Below, piece after piece: positions 1 through 5,645 of a stretch of DNA of 5,645 bases. The translations under genes and the position numbers were made by a program. How positions within the stretch are numbered: position 1 is the first letter of the stretch; every line of letters begins with the position of its first letter. Below the pieces are notes generated by a model. The model did not search any database. It saw nothing but the letters and a program-made list of their open reading frames with translations, and was not told the origin of the DNA. The stretch is from Thermomicrobiales bacterium (GTDB lineage: Bacteria > Chloroflexota > Chloroflexia > Thermomicrobiales > UBA6265), in NCBI GenBank assembly GCA_025928535.1, contig JAICJJ010000220.1:1-5645 (forward strand). The letters are read 5' to 3'.

Positions 1-1067
1 AGCATCGTGTTCAGATCGAGTTGGCCCCACTGGCCGCCGATGACGACCGCTTGCCCATTGCCGGTCACCTGCGCTCCGACCTGAATCACCGCCTCGGCGA
101 TGACCGGGTTGACCTTCCCCGGCATGATCGAACTGCCCGGCTGGATCGCCGGCAAGATCAACTCGCCGAGGCCCGCCTGCGGTCCGGAGCCGAGCAGTCG
201 GACATCGTTGGCGATCTTCATCAGGCTCGCCGCCACGCTCGTCAACGCCCCGGCCGCGAACACGTAGGCGTCTTGTGCGCCTTGCGCTTCGAAATGATTG
301 GTCGTCTCGCGAAATTCGCAGCCAGTCAACGCCGACAATTCGCGCGCCATCCGGACGCCGAATTCGGCGTGGGTGTTCAAGCCGGTGCCGACCGCCGTGC
401 CGCCGATCGCCAATTCCCGCAACCCCGGCAGCGTCGTTTCGACCCGTTCTGCCGCCAGTTCGATCTGACGGGCGTAGCCGCTGAATTCCTGCCCGAGCCG
501 GATCGGCACCGCGTCCATCAGATGCGTGCGTCCGATCTTGACGACCCTGTCGAATTCGACCGCTTTCGCCGCCAGCGTTTCCCGCAAATGGCGCAATGCC
601 GGCAACAAGTCGCGTTCGATCTGGAGGACCGCCGCGACGTGCAGCACGGTCGGGATGACGTCGTTCGACGACTGCCCGAGGTTGACTTCGTCGTTCGGGT
701 GGACCTTGCGGCCGAGGGCGCGGGAAGCGAGCGTGCCGATCACCTCGTTCGCGTTCATGTTGGTCGAGGTGCCCGATCCGGTCTGGAAAACGTCGATCGG
801 AAATTCGGCGTCATGCGCGCCGTCGGCGACGGCCTGTGCGGCGGCTTCGATCGCGTCCGCCGTCTCGTCCGGAAGCAAACCGAGTTCCCGGTTCACCCGC
901 GCTGCCGCCAACTTGACCACTCCGAGGGCGTGGATGAACGCCGGCGGCAACGGCTGGCCCGACACCGGAAAGTTTTCGACCGCGCGCTGCGTCGACGCGC
1001 CGTACAGCGCGTCGGCGGGGAGGGTCATCTCGCCCCTCGTGTCGCGTTCGATTCTCGTCTTCGCCAC
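1..1067 (-). CDS. fumC: Class II fumarate hydratase (fumarase C), 3' end beyond window
   Basis: Encodes the iron-independent, homotetrameric cytosolic fumarase that interconverts fumarate and L-malate in the TCA cycle. 355 complete residues are visible; the family is usually about 460, so roughly the last 100 lie past base 1. Seen in order: TGSGTSTNMNANEV (96-109), HPNDEVNLGQSSND (123-136), GRTHLMDAVP with H182 at the place of the E. coli catalytic His188, and the superfamily signature GSSIMPGKVNP (311-321) with the catalytic serine pair S312/S313. H182 and the PGK form of the signature favour fumarase over aspartase, which has GRTQL and PAK. The start is GTG at 1067, because GAGGAG lies 7 bases upstream and the protein begins AKTRIERDTRGEM as fumarases do. 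The gene is downstream of proS on the same strand, 189 bases away, so it may have its own promoter. The segment after the signature (VIAEAVIQV, then GGQWGQLDLNTM) differs from the enterobacterial form. The identification is secure. Confidence 0.95.
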   Translation of the reverse strand, partial: MAKTRIERDTRGEMTLPADALYGASTQRAVENFPVSGQPLPPAFIHALGVVKLAAARVNRELGLLPDETADAIEAAAQAVADGAHDAEFPIDVFQTGSGTSTNMNANEVIGTLASRALGRKVHPNDEVNLGQSSNDVIPTVLHVAAVLQIERDLLPALRHLRETLAAKAVEFDRVVKIGRTHLMDAVPIRLGQEFSGYARQIELAAERVETTLPGLRELAIGGTAVGTGLNTHAEFGVRMARELSALTGCEFRETTNHFEAQGAQDAYVFAAGALTSVAASLMKIANDVRLLGSGPQAGLGELILPAIQPGSSIMPGKVNPVIAEAVIQVGAQVTGNGQAVVIGGQWGQLDLNTM

Positions 1068-1074
1068 TTTCGCG

Positions 1075-1080
1075 CTCCTC
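1075..1080 (-). promoter_or_regulatory. Ribosome binding site of fumC
   Basis: Minus-strand GAGGAG, 7 bases before the GTG at 1067, decides the fumC start. The next in-frame start inside the gene (ATG at 1028) would remove the conserved N-terminal segment. The site overlaps the TGA stop (1081-1079) of a possible short upstream ORF. Confidence 0.75.
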
Positions 1081-1117
1081 AAGTTGCCGAGATTCCGATG
1101 TCGGCGTAGATGATCAT
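1079..1117 (-). CDS. Possible 12-codon leader ORF upstream of fumC
   Basis: On the minus strand, ATG at 1117 opens a short frame reading MIIYADIGISAT and ending in TGA at 1081-1079. AGGAGG (1134-1129) lies 11 bases before the ATG, a little longer than ideal. The frame differs from that of fumC, so it is not an N-terminal extension. Its stop overlaps the fumC SD, an arrangement compatible with translational coupling or a leader peptide. The residues match no attenuator pattern I know: there is no run of one amino acid and no terminator-like hairpin right after it. It could equally be a chance ORF in a fumC 5' leader. Confidence 0.25.
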   Translation of the reverse strand: MIIYADIGISAT

Positions 1118-1165
1118 CGGCGGACGCCCCTCCTTTGCGACCTCCCCCCGCGACGCCCCGCGATT

Positions 1166-1242
1166 GTCATGCCGAACTTGTCGAGGCATCTCGTTCTCTG
1201 TCGTCAGGAACGACGAGATCCTTCGACTTCGCTCAGGATGAC
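1166..1242. repeat. Palindromic dispersed intergenic repeat (REP/MITE-like)
   Basis: A 77-bp imperfect inverted repeat fills much of the proS-fumC gap. It starts GTCATGCCGAACTTGTCGAG (1166-1185) and ends with the complement of GTCATCCTGAGCGAAGTCGA (1242-1223). The arms keep GTCAT at the tips, GTCGA in the middle and ATCTCG inside. The centre also pairs (TTC/GAA, then CTG/CAG around an ACGA loop), so one strand can form a single long hairpin. I recognise the family: very similar palindromes occur in many unrelated bacterial genomes, and read in frame they give spurious peptides such as CHAELVEAS and RSFDFAQDD, both visible here on the plus strand. No transposase is present. It begins 14 bases after the proS stop and could help end or stabilise that mRNA, but has no T-run of an intrinsic terminator. 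Confidence 0.85.
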
Positions 1243-1256
1243 GACGCGGCCGGCGC

Positions 1257-2996
1257 TCACTCCGCGCCCGGCTCGCCGCTGAGGGGCGCCGCCAATGCCG
1301 CCAGCATTTGCTGGACGGTCGGCACGACCTCGTCCAGCGGCACGAACGTCGATTCGCTCGCCACGCGCGGCTTCAGTTCGGCTTCGCCCCGCGCCAGCGT
1401 CCGCGCGCTGACCGAGACCCGAATCGGGCAGCCGATCAGGTCGGCGTCGTTGAACTTGACGCCCGCCCGGTCGGTCCGGTCGTCATAGAGCACTTCGACG
1501 TCGGCCGACAGCAACGCGTCGTAGAGTTTGTCGGCGGCTTCGACCGGGCCAGATTCATCCGCCCCGCCGAGCGACAGCAGCGAAACGTGGTACGGCGCGA
1601 TCGTCACCGGCCAGATGATTCCCTTGTCGTCGTGATGCTGCTCGACGACCGTCGCCGTCACCCGGCCGGAGCCGATGCCGTACGACCCCATCACGATCGG
1701 ATGGCTCTGCCCTTCGGCGTCGAGATAGGTCGCGCCGAGCATGGCGCTGTAGCGCGTGCCGAGCTTGAAGATGTTGCCGACTTCGATCGCCCGTTCGGCG
1801 TCGAGCGGCGCGCCGCAAACCGGGCACGGCAGCCCCGCGTCCGCCGCCGCGATGTCGGCGACGACGTCGGCTTGATAATCGCGGCCGAGGTTGACGTTCA
1901 TCAGATGCCAGCCGACCCGGTTCGCGCCAGCGACGAGATTCGGCGTGTCGCGCACGCTTTCATCGACGACGATCGTCGCGTCGCGAACCCCGACCGGCGA
2001 GCCGTAGCCCGGCTCGGCGCCGATCGCCCGGATTTCTTCGGCGGTGGCCGGCGTCAGGCCGAGTTCGCCGGTCGCCTTGCGGAGTTTCGTTTCGTTGATC
2101 TCGAGATCGCCCCGGATGACGGCGAAAATGAAGCGGCCCGAATCGCCCTTGAAAAAGACCGCCTTCCCCGTCTTGGCCAGCGGGATGTCGAGATAGTCGG
2201 CGAGAGCCCGAATCGTCGTCGTGTCGGGCGTCTCGACTTCTTCCATCGGCCGGGGAGGTTCGGTCGACGCTGGCTCGCGTCGGAACGTCGCCACCTCGCG
2301 GTTGTCGGCGTAGTCGCCATTGGGACAGAGGAGGACGATGTCTTCGCCATATTCCGAGAGAGCCATGAACTCGTGCGAGGCCGAACCGCCCATCATGCCG
2401 GTATCGGCGCCGACGACGACGAAGCGCAACCCGCAGCGACGGAAAATCCGCTCGTAGGCGCCCCAGTGATTGCGATACTGGACGTCGAGCCCGGCTTCGT
2501 CGCGGTCGAGGCTGTAGGAGTCTTTCATCGTGAATTCGCGGACGCGGATCAGGCCGCCTCGTGAGCGCGGCTCGTCTCGCCATTTCGTCTGGATGTGATA
2601 GACGAGTTGCGGCAATTGCCGGTAGGAATTGATCTCCTGCCGCGCCAGATCGGTGACGATCTCTTCGTGCGTCATCGCCAGGACCATGTCGCGGTCGCCC
2701 CGGTCCTTGAACCGGGTCATCTCCGGCCCGACGTTGTCGTATCGGCCCGATTCTTTCCAGAGATCGGCCGGATGGACGACCGGCATCAGCAATTCCTGAC
2801 CGCCGATCGCGTTCAGTTCTTCGCGAATGATTTGTTCGACCTTGGTGACGACGCGAAAGCCGAGCGGCAACAGGCTGTAGATGCCCGCCCCGAGCGGGCG
2901 CATCATCCCCGCGCGCAGCATCAGCCGGTGGCTCGGCAATTCGACGTCGCCCGGCGCTTCCCGCAGCGTCCGTCCGAACAGATGTGACATGCGCAT
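1257..2996 (-). CDS. proS: Prolyl-tRNA synthetase, bacterial type with editing insertion
   Basis: Cytosolic class II aminoacyl-tRNA synthetase that joins proline to tRNA-Pro using ATP. The 579 residues match the length of the E. coli-type enzyme (572). Seen in order: N-terminal MSHLFGRTLRE; motif 1 region (about 42-76, ending in LLMPVVHP); MTHEE (108-112) of the proline/ATP site; motif 2, WRDEPRSRGGLIRVREFTMKD (139-159); ADTGMMGGSASHEF (197-210); a YbaK-like insertion domain (about 225-400, with RGDLEINETKL) that in this family edits mischarged alanine; motif 3, GSYGIGSGR (437-445); and the anticodon-binding domain (about 465-579, with DDRTDRAGVKFNDADLIG). The start is ATG at 2996, with GAGGA 10 bases upstream and the protein then beginning MRMSHLF as homologues do. 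An in-frame TTG at 3053 would add 19 non-conserved residues and has no good SD. It lies 66 bases after the adenosyltransferase gene. A Cys pair (CPVC, 391-394) near the end of the insertion could be a partial metal site. Confidence 0.97.
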   Translation of the reverse strand: MRMSHLFGRTLREAPGDVELPSHRLMLRAGMMRPLGAGIYSLLPLGFRVVTKVEQIIREELNAIGGQELLMPVVHPADLWKESGRYDNVGPEMTRFKDRGDRDMVLAMTHEEIVTDLARQEINSYRQLPQLVYHIQTKWRDEPRSRGGLIRVREFTMKDSYSLDRDEAGLDVQYRNHWGAYERIFRRCGLRFVVVGADTGMMGGSASHEFMALSEYGEDIVLLCPNGDYADNREVATFRREPASTEPPRPMEEVETPDTTTIRALADYLDIPLAKTGKAVFFKGDSGRFIFAVIRGDLEINETKLRKATGELGLTPATAEEIRAIGAEPGYGSPVGVRDATIVVDESVRDTPNLVAGANRVGWHLMNVNLGRDYQADVVADIAAADAGLPCPVCGAPLDAERAIEVGNIFKLGTRYSAMLGATYLDAEGQSHPIVMGSYGIGSGRVTATVVEQHHDDKGIIWPVTIAPYHVSLLSLGGADESGPVEAADKLYDALLSADVEVLYDDRTDRAGVKFNDADLIGCPIRVSVSARTLARGEAELKPRVASESTFVPLDEVVPTVQQMLAALAAPLSGEPGAE

Positions 2997-3006
2997 CGAA
3001 AATCGG

Positions 3007-3011
3007 TCCTC
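3007..3011 (-). promoter_or_regulatory. Ribosome binding site supporting the ATG start of proS
   Basis: Minus-strand GAGGA ends 10 bases before the ATG at 2996. The longer TTG start at 3053 has no comparable purine-rich site upstream, so this site favours the shorter, family-length protein. A second ATG at 2990, two codons in, cannot be excluded. Confidence 0.5.
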
Positions 3012-3062
3012 GTTTCCAGTCACGCGCGGCTTCTTCTGAATGGAGGATACCAAGGCGGACGC

Positions 3063-3626
3063 TCAACCCGCCGTCGGAGGCTGCTTGCCGCCTTTCGCCA
3101 GCGACGGCGTCGCCCCGGCCGCGTGATCTTCGTAGCGCGCCAGCGCGAAAAGAAGCGACGACAGGCGATTCAGATAGCGCAACACTTCAGGATTCGCGAC
3201 GTAGCCGCCGCCCGCGATCGAAACTGCCTCCCGCTCCGCCCGGCGGGCGACGGTCCGCGCCACATCCAGCGCCGCGCCGGGGAGGCTGTCGCCGGGGATG
3301 ATGAACGCGCGCGGCGGCGGAACCTCGGCCGTCAGGGCGTCGGTTTCGCGCTCCAGCCATTCGACCCGGTCGGCGCCGACTTCGACCCGCGCCGGCCACT
3401 GTTCGTTCGTGTAGGCCAGTTCGGCCATGATCTTGTAGAGATCACGCTGGGTTTCGATCAGCAAATCGCGCGTCCGCTCGGTCGCGGCGGCGGCGCGGGC
3501 GAAGCCGATCGCGCTGGATGCTTCGTCGAGCGCGCCGATCGCGGCGATGCGCGGATCGTCTTTCCCGACCCGGCCGCCGAGCAGATCAGTCGATCCGGCA
3601 TCCCCTTTTCCCGTGAACAAACGCAT
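3063..3626 (-). CDS. pduO: PduO-type ATP:cob(I)alamin adenosyltransferase
   Basis: Transfers the 5'-deoxyadenosyl group of ATP to reduced cob(I)alamin, giving adenosylcobalamin (coenzyme B12) in the cytosol; the family acts as a trimer of helical bundles. 187 residues is the usual length for a stand-alone enzyme. Seen: the ATP-binding N-terminal motif TGKGDAGST (5-13); IGALDEASSAIGFARA (30-45), matching the family's GxLDELNSxxG region with altered residues; QRDLYKIMAELA (60-71); IIPGDSLPGAALDVARTVARRAER (109-132); and the C-terminal YLNRLSSLLFALARYE (151-166), the B12-side signature. The start is ATG at 3626, with AGGAGG 6 bases upstream. A longer open frame to 3803 would run through the SD and into the divergent promoter region. 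It is the first gene of the minus-strand set, with proS 66 bases downstream. The tail after about residue 167 is Gly/Ala/Lys-rich and probably flexible. No cobalamin riboswitch is seen upstream. Confidence 0.93.
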   Translation of the reverse strand: MRLFTGKGDAGSTDLLGGRVGKDDPRIAAIGALDEASSAIGFARAAAATERTRDLLIETQRDLYKIMAELAYTNEQWPARVEVGADRVEWLERETDALTAEVPPPRAFIIPGDSLPGAALDVARTVARRAEREAVSIAGGGYVANPEVLRYLNRLSSLLFALARYEDHAAGATPSLAKGGKQPPTAG

Positions 3627-3632
3627 CGGCCG

Positions 3633-3638
3633 CCTCCT
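3633..3638 (-). promoter_or_regulatory. Ribosome binding site of the adenosyltransferase gene
   Basis: A perfect minus-strand AGGAGG, 6 bases before the ATG at 3626. It fixes this start over the open reading frame that continues upstream to 3803. Confidence 0.8.
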
Positions 3639-3774
3639 GACGTGGCCTTCGTCGTCGCGATCATCGTACCGTGCGCCGGCGGGCCGAGCGGCCGGCCTGA
3701 ATCGAAGTGGTAGCATTGGCCGATCGACGCGGGCCGGGCCGGCAAGGATGGCGCGGCGCCGCTGCTCGGCGAGT

Positions 3775-3780
3775 GAGGGA
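3775..3780 (+). promoter_or_regulatory. Ribosome binding site of the oxidoreductase gene
   Basis: GAGGGA, with its GAGG core 6 bases before the GTG at 3785. It makes this GTG the best start. In-frame GTGs at 3707 and 3773 lack a comparable upstream site, and the extra residues look unlike coding N-termini of the family. Confidence 0.5.
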
Positions 3781-3784
3781 AGCG

Positions 3785-4936
3785 GTGTCGGAACGGCCGT
3801 CATGGTTCGAGCCGGAGCGCGCGCCCGGTCAGGGCCAGACGCGATCGGAGCCGATCCGGGTCGGAATCATCGGCGCGGGGTTCGGCGCCTCGCTCCATCT
3901 CGAAGCGCTCACGGCACTGTCGGAAGCGCGCGTCGAAGCCGTCTGCGCCCGCCACGCCGACCGCGCCTTCGTCCTCGCCGTCGATCATCAGATACCGAAT
4001 CACACCACCGACTACCGCGAACTCGTCCGCATGCCGGACATCGATGCGGTCATCGTCGCCACCCCGCCGCATTTGCATCACCCGATGATCATCGCCGCCC
4101 TCGAAGCGGGCAAGCATGTTCTCTGCGAAAAACCGATGGCGCGCAATCTGGCCGAAGCGCGCGACATGGTCCGCATCGCCGACCGCGTCGGCGTCGTGTC
4201 GATGGTCAACCACCAATTGCGCTTCCTGCCGATCCGGGCGCGGATCAAGGAATTGATCGACGAAGGCTTCATCGGCGAGATTCAGGCGGCCTCGATCGTC
4301 GTCCATCGCTCCAGCCTGAACGATCCGCTCGGCCGGCCGTTCGGCTGGCTGTCGGAACAGGAAAAGGCCGGCGGGATGCTCGGCGCCATCGGCTCGCACT
4401 ACCTCGACGCCCTCCGTTGGTGGTGCGGCGAGGTCAAGGCGGTCGCCGGCGCCACCGCGACGCTCGTCAAGCAGCGCCGCCTGCCGGACGCGGCGACGAT
4501 GGCGAAAGTCGACGCCGACGACAATTTCGCGGTCGTTCTCCGTTTCGGCAATGGTTCGCTCGGCACGATCCACGTCACCGCGACCGCCGCCTACGAGGGC
4601 GACGAAGAGATCACGCTGTCGGGATCGCGCGGCGCGTTGCTGATCCGCGACGGGGCGCTCTGGGCCGCCCGCTCCGGCGACGCGATGCCGCGCGAATTGA
4701 CGATCCCGGAACGGCTCTCCGGCGGCTTCCCTGCTTTCGACCACTACCTGGCGCTGCCGACCGCCCTGCTGCAGCGCCATTGGTGCGCGGCGATCCGCGA
4801 CGAAGAACCGCCGAGCCCGTCGTTCGCCGACGGCGTCAAGACGCAGGAGTTGATCGACGCCGTCTCCCGCTCCGGCCACCAGGGCCGCTGGATCGACACC
4901 AGCGGCACGCGCTGGCCGATGGGCTCGGGGGTGTGA
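3785..4936 (+). CDS. Gfo/Idh/MocA-family NAD(P)-dependent oxidoreductase
   Basis: A soluble dehydrogenase of the family that oxidises or reduces sugars, inositols and related polyols using NAD(H) or NADP(H); the substrate cannot be told from sequence. 383 residues is normal. Seen: an N-terminal polar stretch (1-24); the Rossmann fold starting IRVGIIGAGFGASLH (24-38), with the GxGxxG dinucleotide loop; DAVIVATPPHLHHPMIIAALEAGKHVLCEKPMARN (87-121), containing the family's EKP motif with K116 as the likely catalytic lysine; then the C-terminal alpha/beta domain with GGMLGAIGSHYLDALRWWCGE (197-216), where H205 and D208 fit the family's G-H-x-x-D pattern. No signal peptide or membrane segment is seen. 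The start is GTG at 3785. It is the first gene rightwards, 128 bases before a decarboxylase-like gene, and may be transcribed with it. Family assignment is secure; pathway is unknown. Confidence 0.93.
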   Translation: MSERPSWFEPERAPGQGQTRSEPIRVGIIGAGFGASLHLEALTALSEARVEAVCARHADRAFVLAVDHQIPNHTTDYRELVRMPDIDAVIVATPPHLHHPMIIAALEAGKHVLCEKPMARNLAEARDMVRIADRVGVVSMVNHQLRFLPIRARIKELIDEGFIGEIQAASIVVHRSSLNDPLGRPFGWLSEQEKAGGMLGAIGSHYLDALRWWCGEVKAVAGATATLVKQRRLPDAATMAKVDADDNFAVVLRFGNGSLGTIHVTATAAYEGDEEITLSGSRGALLIRDGALWAARSGDAMPRELTIPERLSGGFPAFDHYLALPTALLQRHWCAAIRDEEPPSPSFADGVKTQELIDAVSRSGHQGRWIDTSGTRWPMGSGV

Positions 4937-5064
4937 CGAGTTCCCACAACCCTCGCCGTGGCCCAAAGGCCGCCCCGCCCTCTCCGCCTTGGAGAATGAT
5001 CCTGAACCGGAGCCTTCCCGAAGCCCGATGCGCGGTCGAGTCACGACCGGAGGAGGATTTGACG
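4937..5064 (+). other. Intergenic gap between oxidoreductase and decarboxylase-like gene
   Basis: These 128 bases hold the SD of the downstream gene at their right end. I see no convincing terminator (only a short GGCC/GGCC pairing near 4970, no T-run), no clear promoter and no conserved ORF. The lack of a terminator leaves co-transcription of the two genes possible. Confidence 0.4.
5049..5056 (+). promoter_or_regulatory. Ribosome binding site of the decarboxylase-like gene
   Basis: GGAGGAGG, 8 bases before the GTG at 5065. An in-frame TTG at 5059 is only 2 bases away from it and so too close, which favours GTG as the start. Confidence 0.75.
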
Positions 5065-5645
5065 GTGAATCCCTCGCGCTGCCGGCCCGTGTTGGCGCGG
5101 GCGTTGGCGCACGCGCTCGACCATCTCGAACGCCTCGATGACGCGCCGGTTGCCGCGACCGCTTCGCTCGCCCAACTGCGCGCCCGCCTCGCGCGTCCGC
5201 TCCCGGACGGCGGCATGGATGCGAGTCAGGTGATCGACGACCTGGTCGCCGACTGTGCCGGCGGCATCATCGGCAGCGCCGGCGGCCGCTTCTTCGGCTG
5301 GGTGATGGGCGGCGCCGTGCCCGCTTCGCTCGCCGCGGACTGGCTGACGTCGGCCTGGGACCAAAACGCCGCTTCGTTCGGAGCGGCGCCCGCCGAAGCG
5401 GTGGTGGAAGAGGTCTGCGGGGCATGGCTCAAGGACTTGCTTGGCCTGCCCGAAACCGCGAGTTTCGCGCTCACCACCGGCTCGCAAATGGCGCACGCGA
5501 CCTGCCTCGCCGCCGCGCGCAACGCGCTGTTTGCGCGATGCGGCTGGGACGTGGAACGCAAGGGGCTGACGGGCGGCCCCCCGCTTCGCATCTTGACGAG
5601 CGACCAGCGGCATGGCTCGATCGAACGCGCTGTTCGCCTCCTGGG
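5065..5645 (+). CDS. PLP-dependent group II decarboxylase-like protein, 3' end beyond window
   Basis: N-terminal 193 residues of a pyridoxal-phosphate enzyme of the group II decarboxylase family (the aromatic amino acid, glutamate and diaminobutyrate decarboxylase fold), normally about 450-500 residues. These usually remove the carboxyl group of an amino acid; the substrate here is unknown. Seen: a helical N-terminus (1-62); GRFFGWVMGGAVPASLAADWL (74-94) followed by TSAWDQNAASF (95-105), a typical core block; VVEEVCGAWLKDLLGLP (113-129); FALTTGSQMAHATCLAAARNAL (134-155), the place of the phosphate-binding T-x-G-G-x-x-A-N segment, here with S140 and H144 as variants; and SDQRHGSIERAVRLL (179-193), whose H183 fits the His that stacks on the PLP ring. 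The PLP-binding lysine lies beyond the window, so activity cannot be judged. The start is GTG at 5065, set by a strong SD. Probably co-transcribed with the oxidoreductase upstream. Confidence 0.88.
   Translation, partial: MNPSRCRPVLARALAHALDHLERLDDAPVAATASLAQLRARLARPLPDGGMDASQVIDDLVADCAGGIIGSAGGRFFGWVMGGAVPASLAADWLTSAWDQNAASFGAAPAEAVVEEVCGAWLKDLLGLPETASFALTTGSQMAHATCLAAARNALFARCGWDVERKGLTGGPPLRILTSDQRHGSIERAVRLL

Larger units (their letters stand above)
3627..3784. promoter_or_regulatory. Divergent intergenic region, probable two-way promoter region
   Basis: These 158 bases separate two genes read in opposite directions, so at least one promoter for each is expected here. Weak candidates for a -10 box are TACGAT on the minus strand (3668-3663) and TAGCAT on the plus strand (3711-3716). 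Neither has a convincing -35 box at normal spacing, so exact promoters cannot be called. The stretch is GC-rich with short inverted GGCC/GGCCGG elements around 3676-3698. I found no B12 box or other riboswitch core. The call rests mainly on gene orientation. Confidence 0.4.

Noticed and set aside
21..1113. Long plus-strand open frames (362 and 195 codons) opposite the left end
   Set aside because: They are antisense to a clear fumarase gene and are rich in Arg, Asp and Pro with no recognisable domain, as expected from the reverse of GC-rich codons.
1166..1242. Intrinsic terminator of proS
   Set aside because: The hairpin is long and imperfect and is not followed by a T-run on the minus strand, so it is better described as a dispersed repeat.
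1135..1488. 117-codon plus-strand ORF with CHAELVEAS and RSFDFAQDD segments
   Set aside because: These peptides are the well-known spurious translation of the palindromic repeat at 1166-1242; the rest of the frame is antisense to the 3' end of proS.
1308..2564. 418-codon plus-strand open frame inside proS
   Set aside because: It is the antisense shadow of proS, which has every class II synthetase motif in order; the shadow protein shows no domain.
2994..3053. TTG start giving a 598-residue ProRS
   Set aside because: The 19 extra residues are not conserved in character, the TTG has no SD, and the ATG at 2996 gives the family N-terminus.
3627..3784. Cobalamin riboswitch upstream of the adenosyltransferase gene
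   Set aside because: The region is short and lacks a recognisable B12 box or the AdoCbl riboswitch core; only a loose GCCAC match is present near the SD.
3800..5044. 414-codon minus-strand open frame across the oxidoreductase gene
   Set aside because: It is antisense to a protein with a full Rossmann motif and EKP motif, and its composition is low-complexity Arg/Asp/Ala.
5041..5613. 190-codon minus-strand open frame at the right end
   Set aside because: The plus strand here encodes a decarboxylase-like protein with a strong SD and family motifs that runs off the window; the minus frame has no motif.

Overview
The window is GC-rich, tightly packed bacterial chromosome with five recognisable protein genes. 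Two of them run off the window ends. Codon third positions are strongly G/C, starts are often GTG with good Shine-Dalgarno (SD) sequences, and several motif variants (GGQWGQ near the fumarase C-terminus, DEASSAIG in the adenosyltransferase) recall Chloroflexota, perhaps Thermomicrobia-like bacteria. That placement is an impression from memory, not a phylogenetic result.

Layout: the left two thirds is read on the minus strand, in the order PduO-type cob(I)alamin adenosyltransferase (3626-3063), prolyl-tRNA synthetase proS (2996-1257), class II fumarase fumC (1067 to beyond base 1). The first two are 66 bases apart and could share a transcript. Between proS and fumC lie 189 bases holding a 77-bp imperfect palindromic dispersed repeat and, just before fumC, a possible 12-codon leader ORF whose stop overlaps the fumC SD. 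The right third is read on the plus strand: a Gfo/Idh/MocA-family oxidoreductase (3785-4936), then, after 128 bases, the N-terminal part of a PLP-dependent group II decarboxylase-like protein (5065 to beyond 5645). The two directions diverge from a 158-base region (3627-3784) that probably holds both promoters. No stretch over 300 bases lacks a gene.

How the genes work together: the minus-strand set is housekeeping (B12 cofactor maturation, tRNA charging, TCA cycle) with no obvious common pathway. The plus-strand pair may be a small catabolic or biosynthetic unit whose substrates cannot be read from sequence. I saw no CRISPR array, integrase, transposase, phage gene, tRNA, rRNA or defence gene, and no clearly new system. 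The items most worth a second look are the palindromic repeat, the putative fumC leader ORF and the unassigned oxidoreductase/decarboxylase pair.
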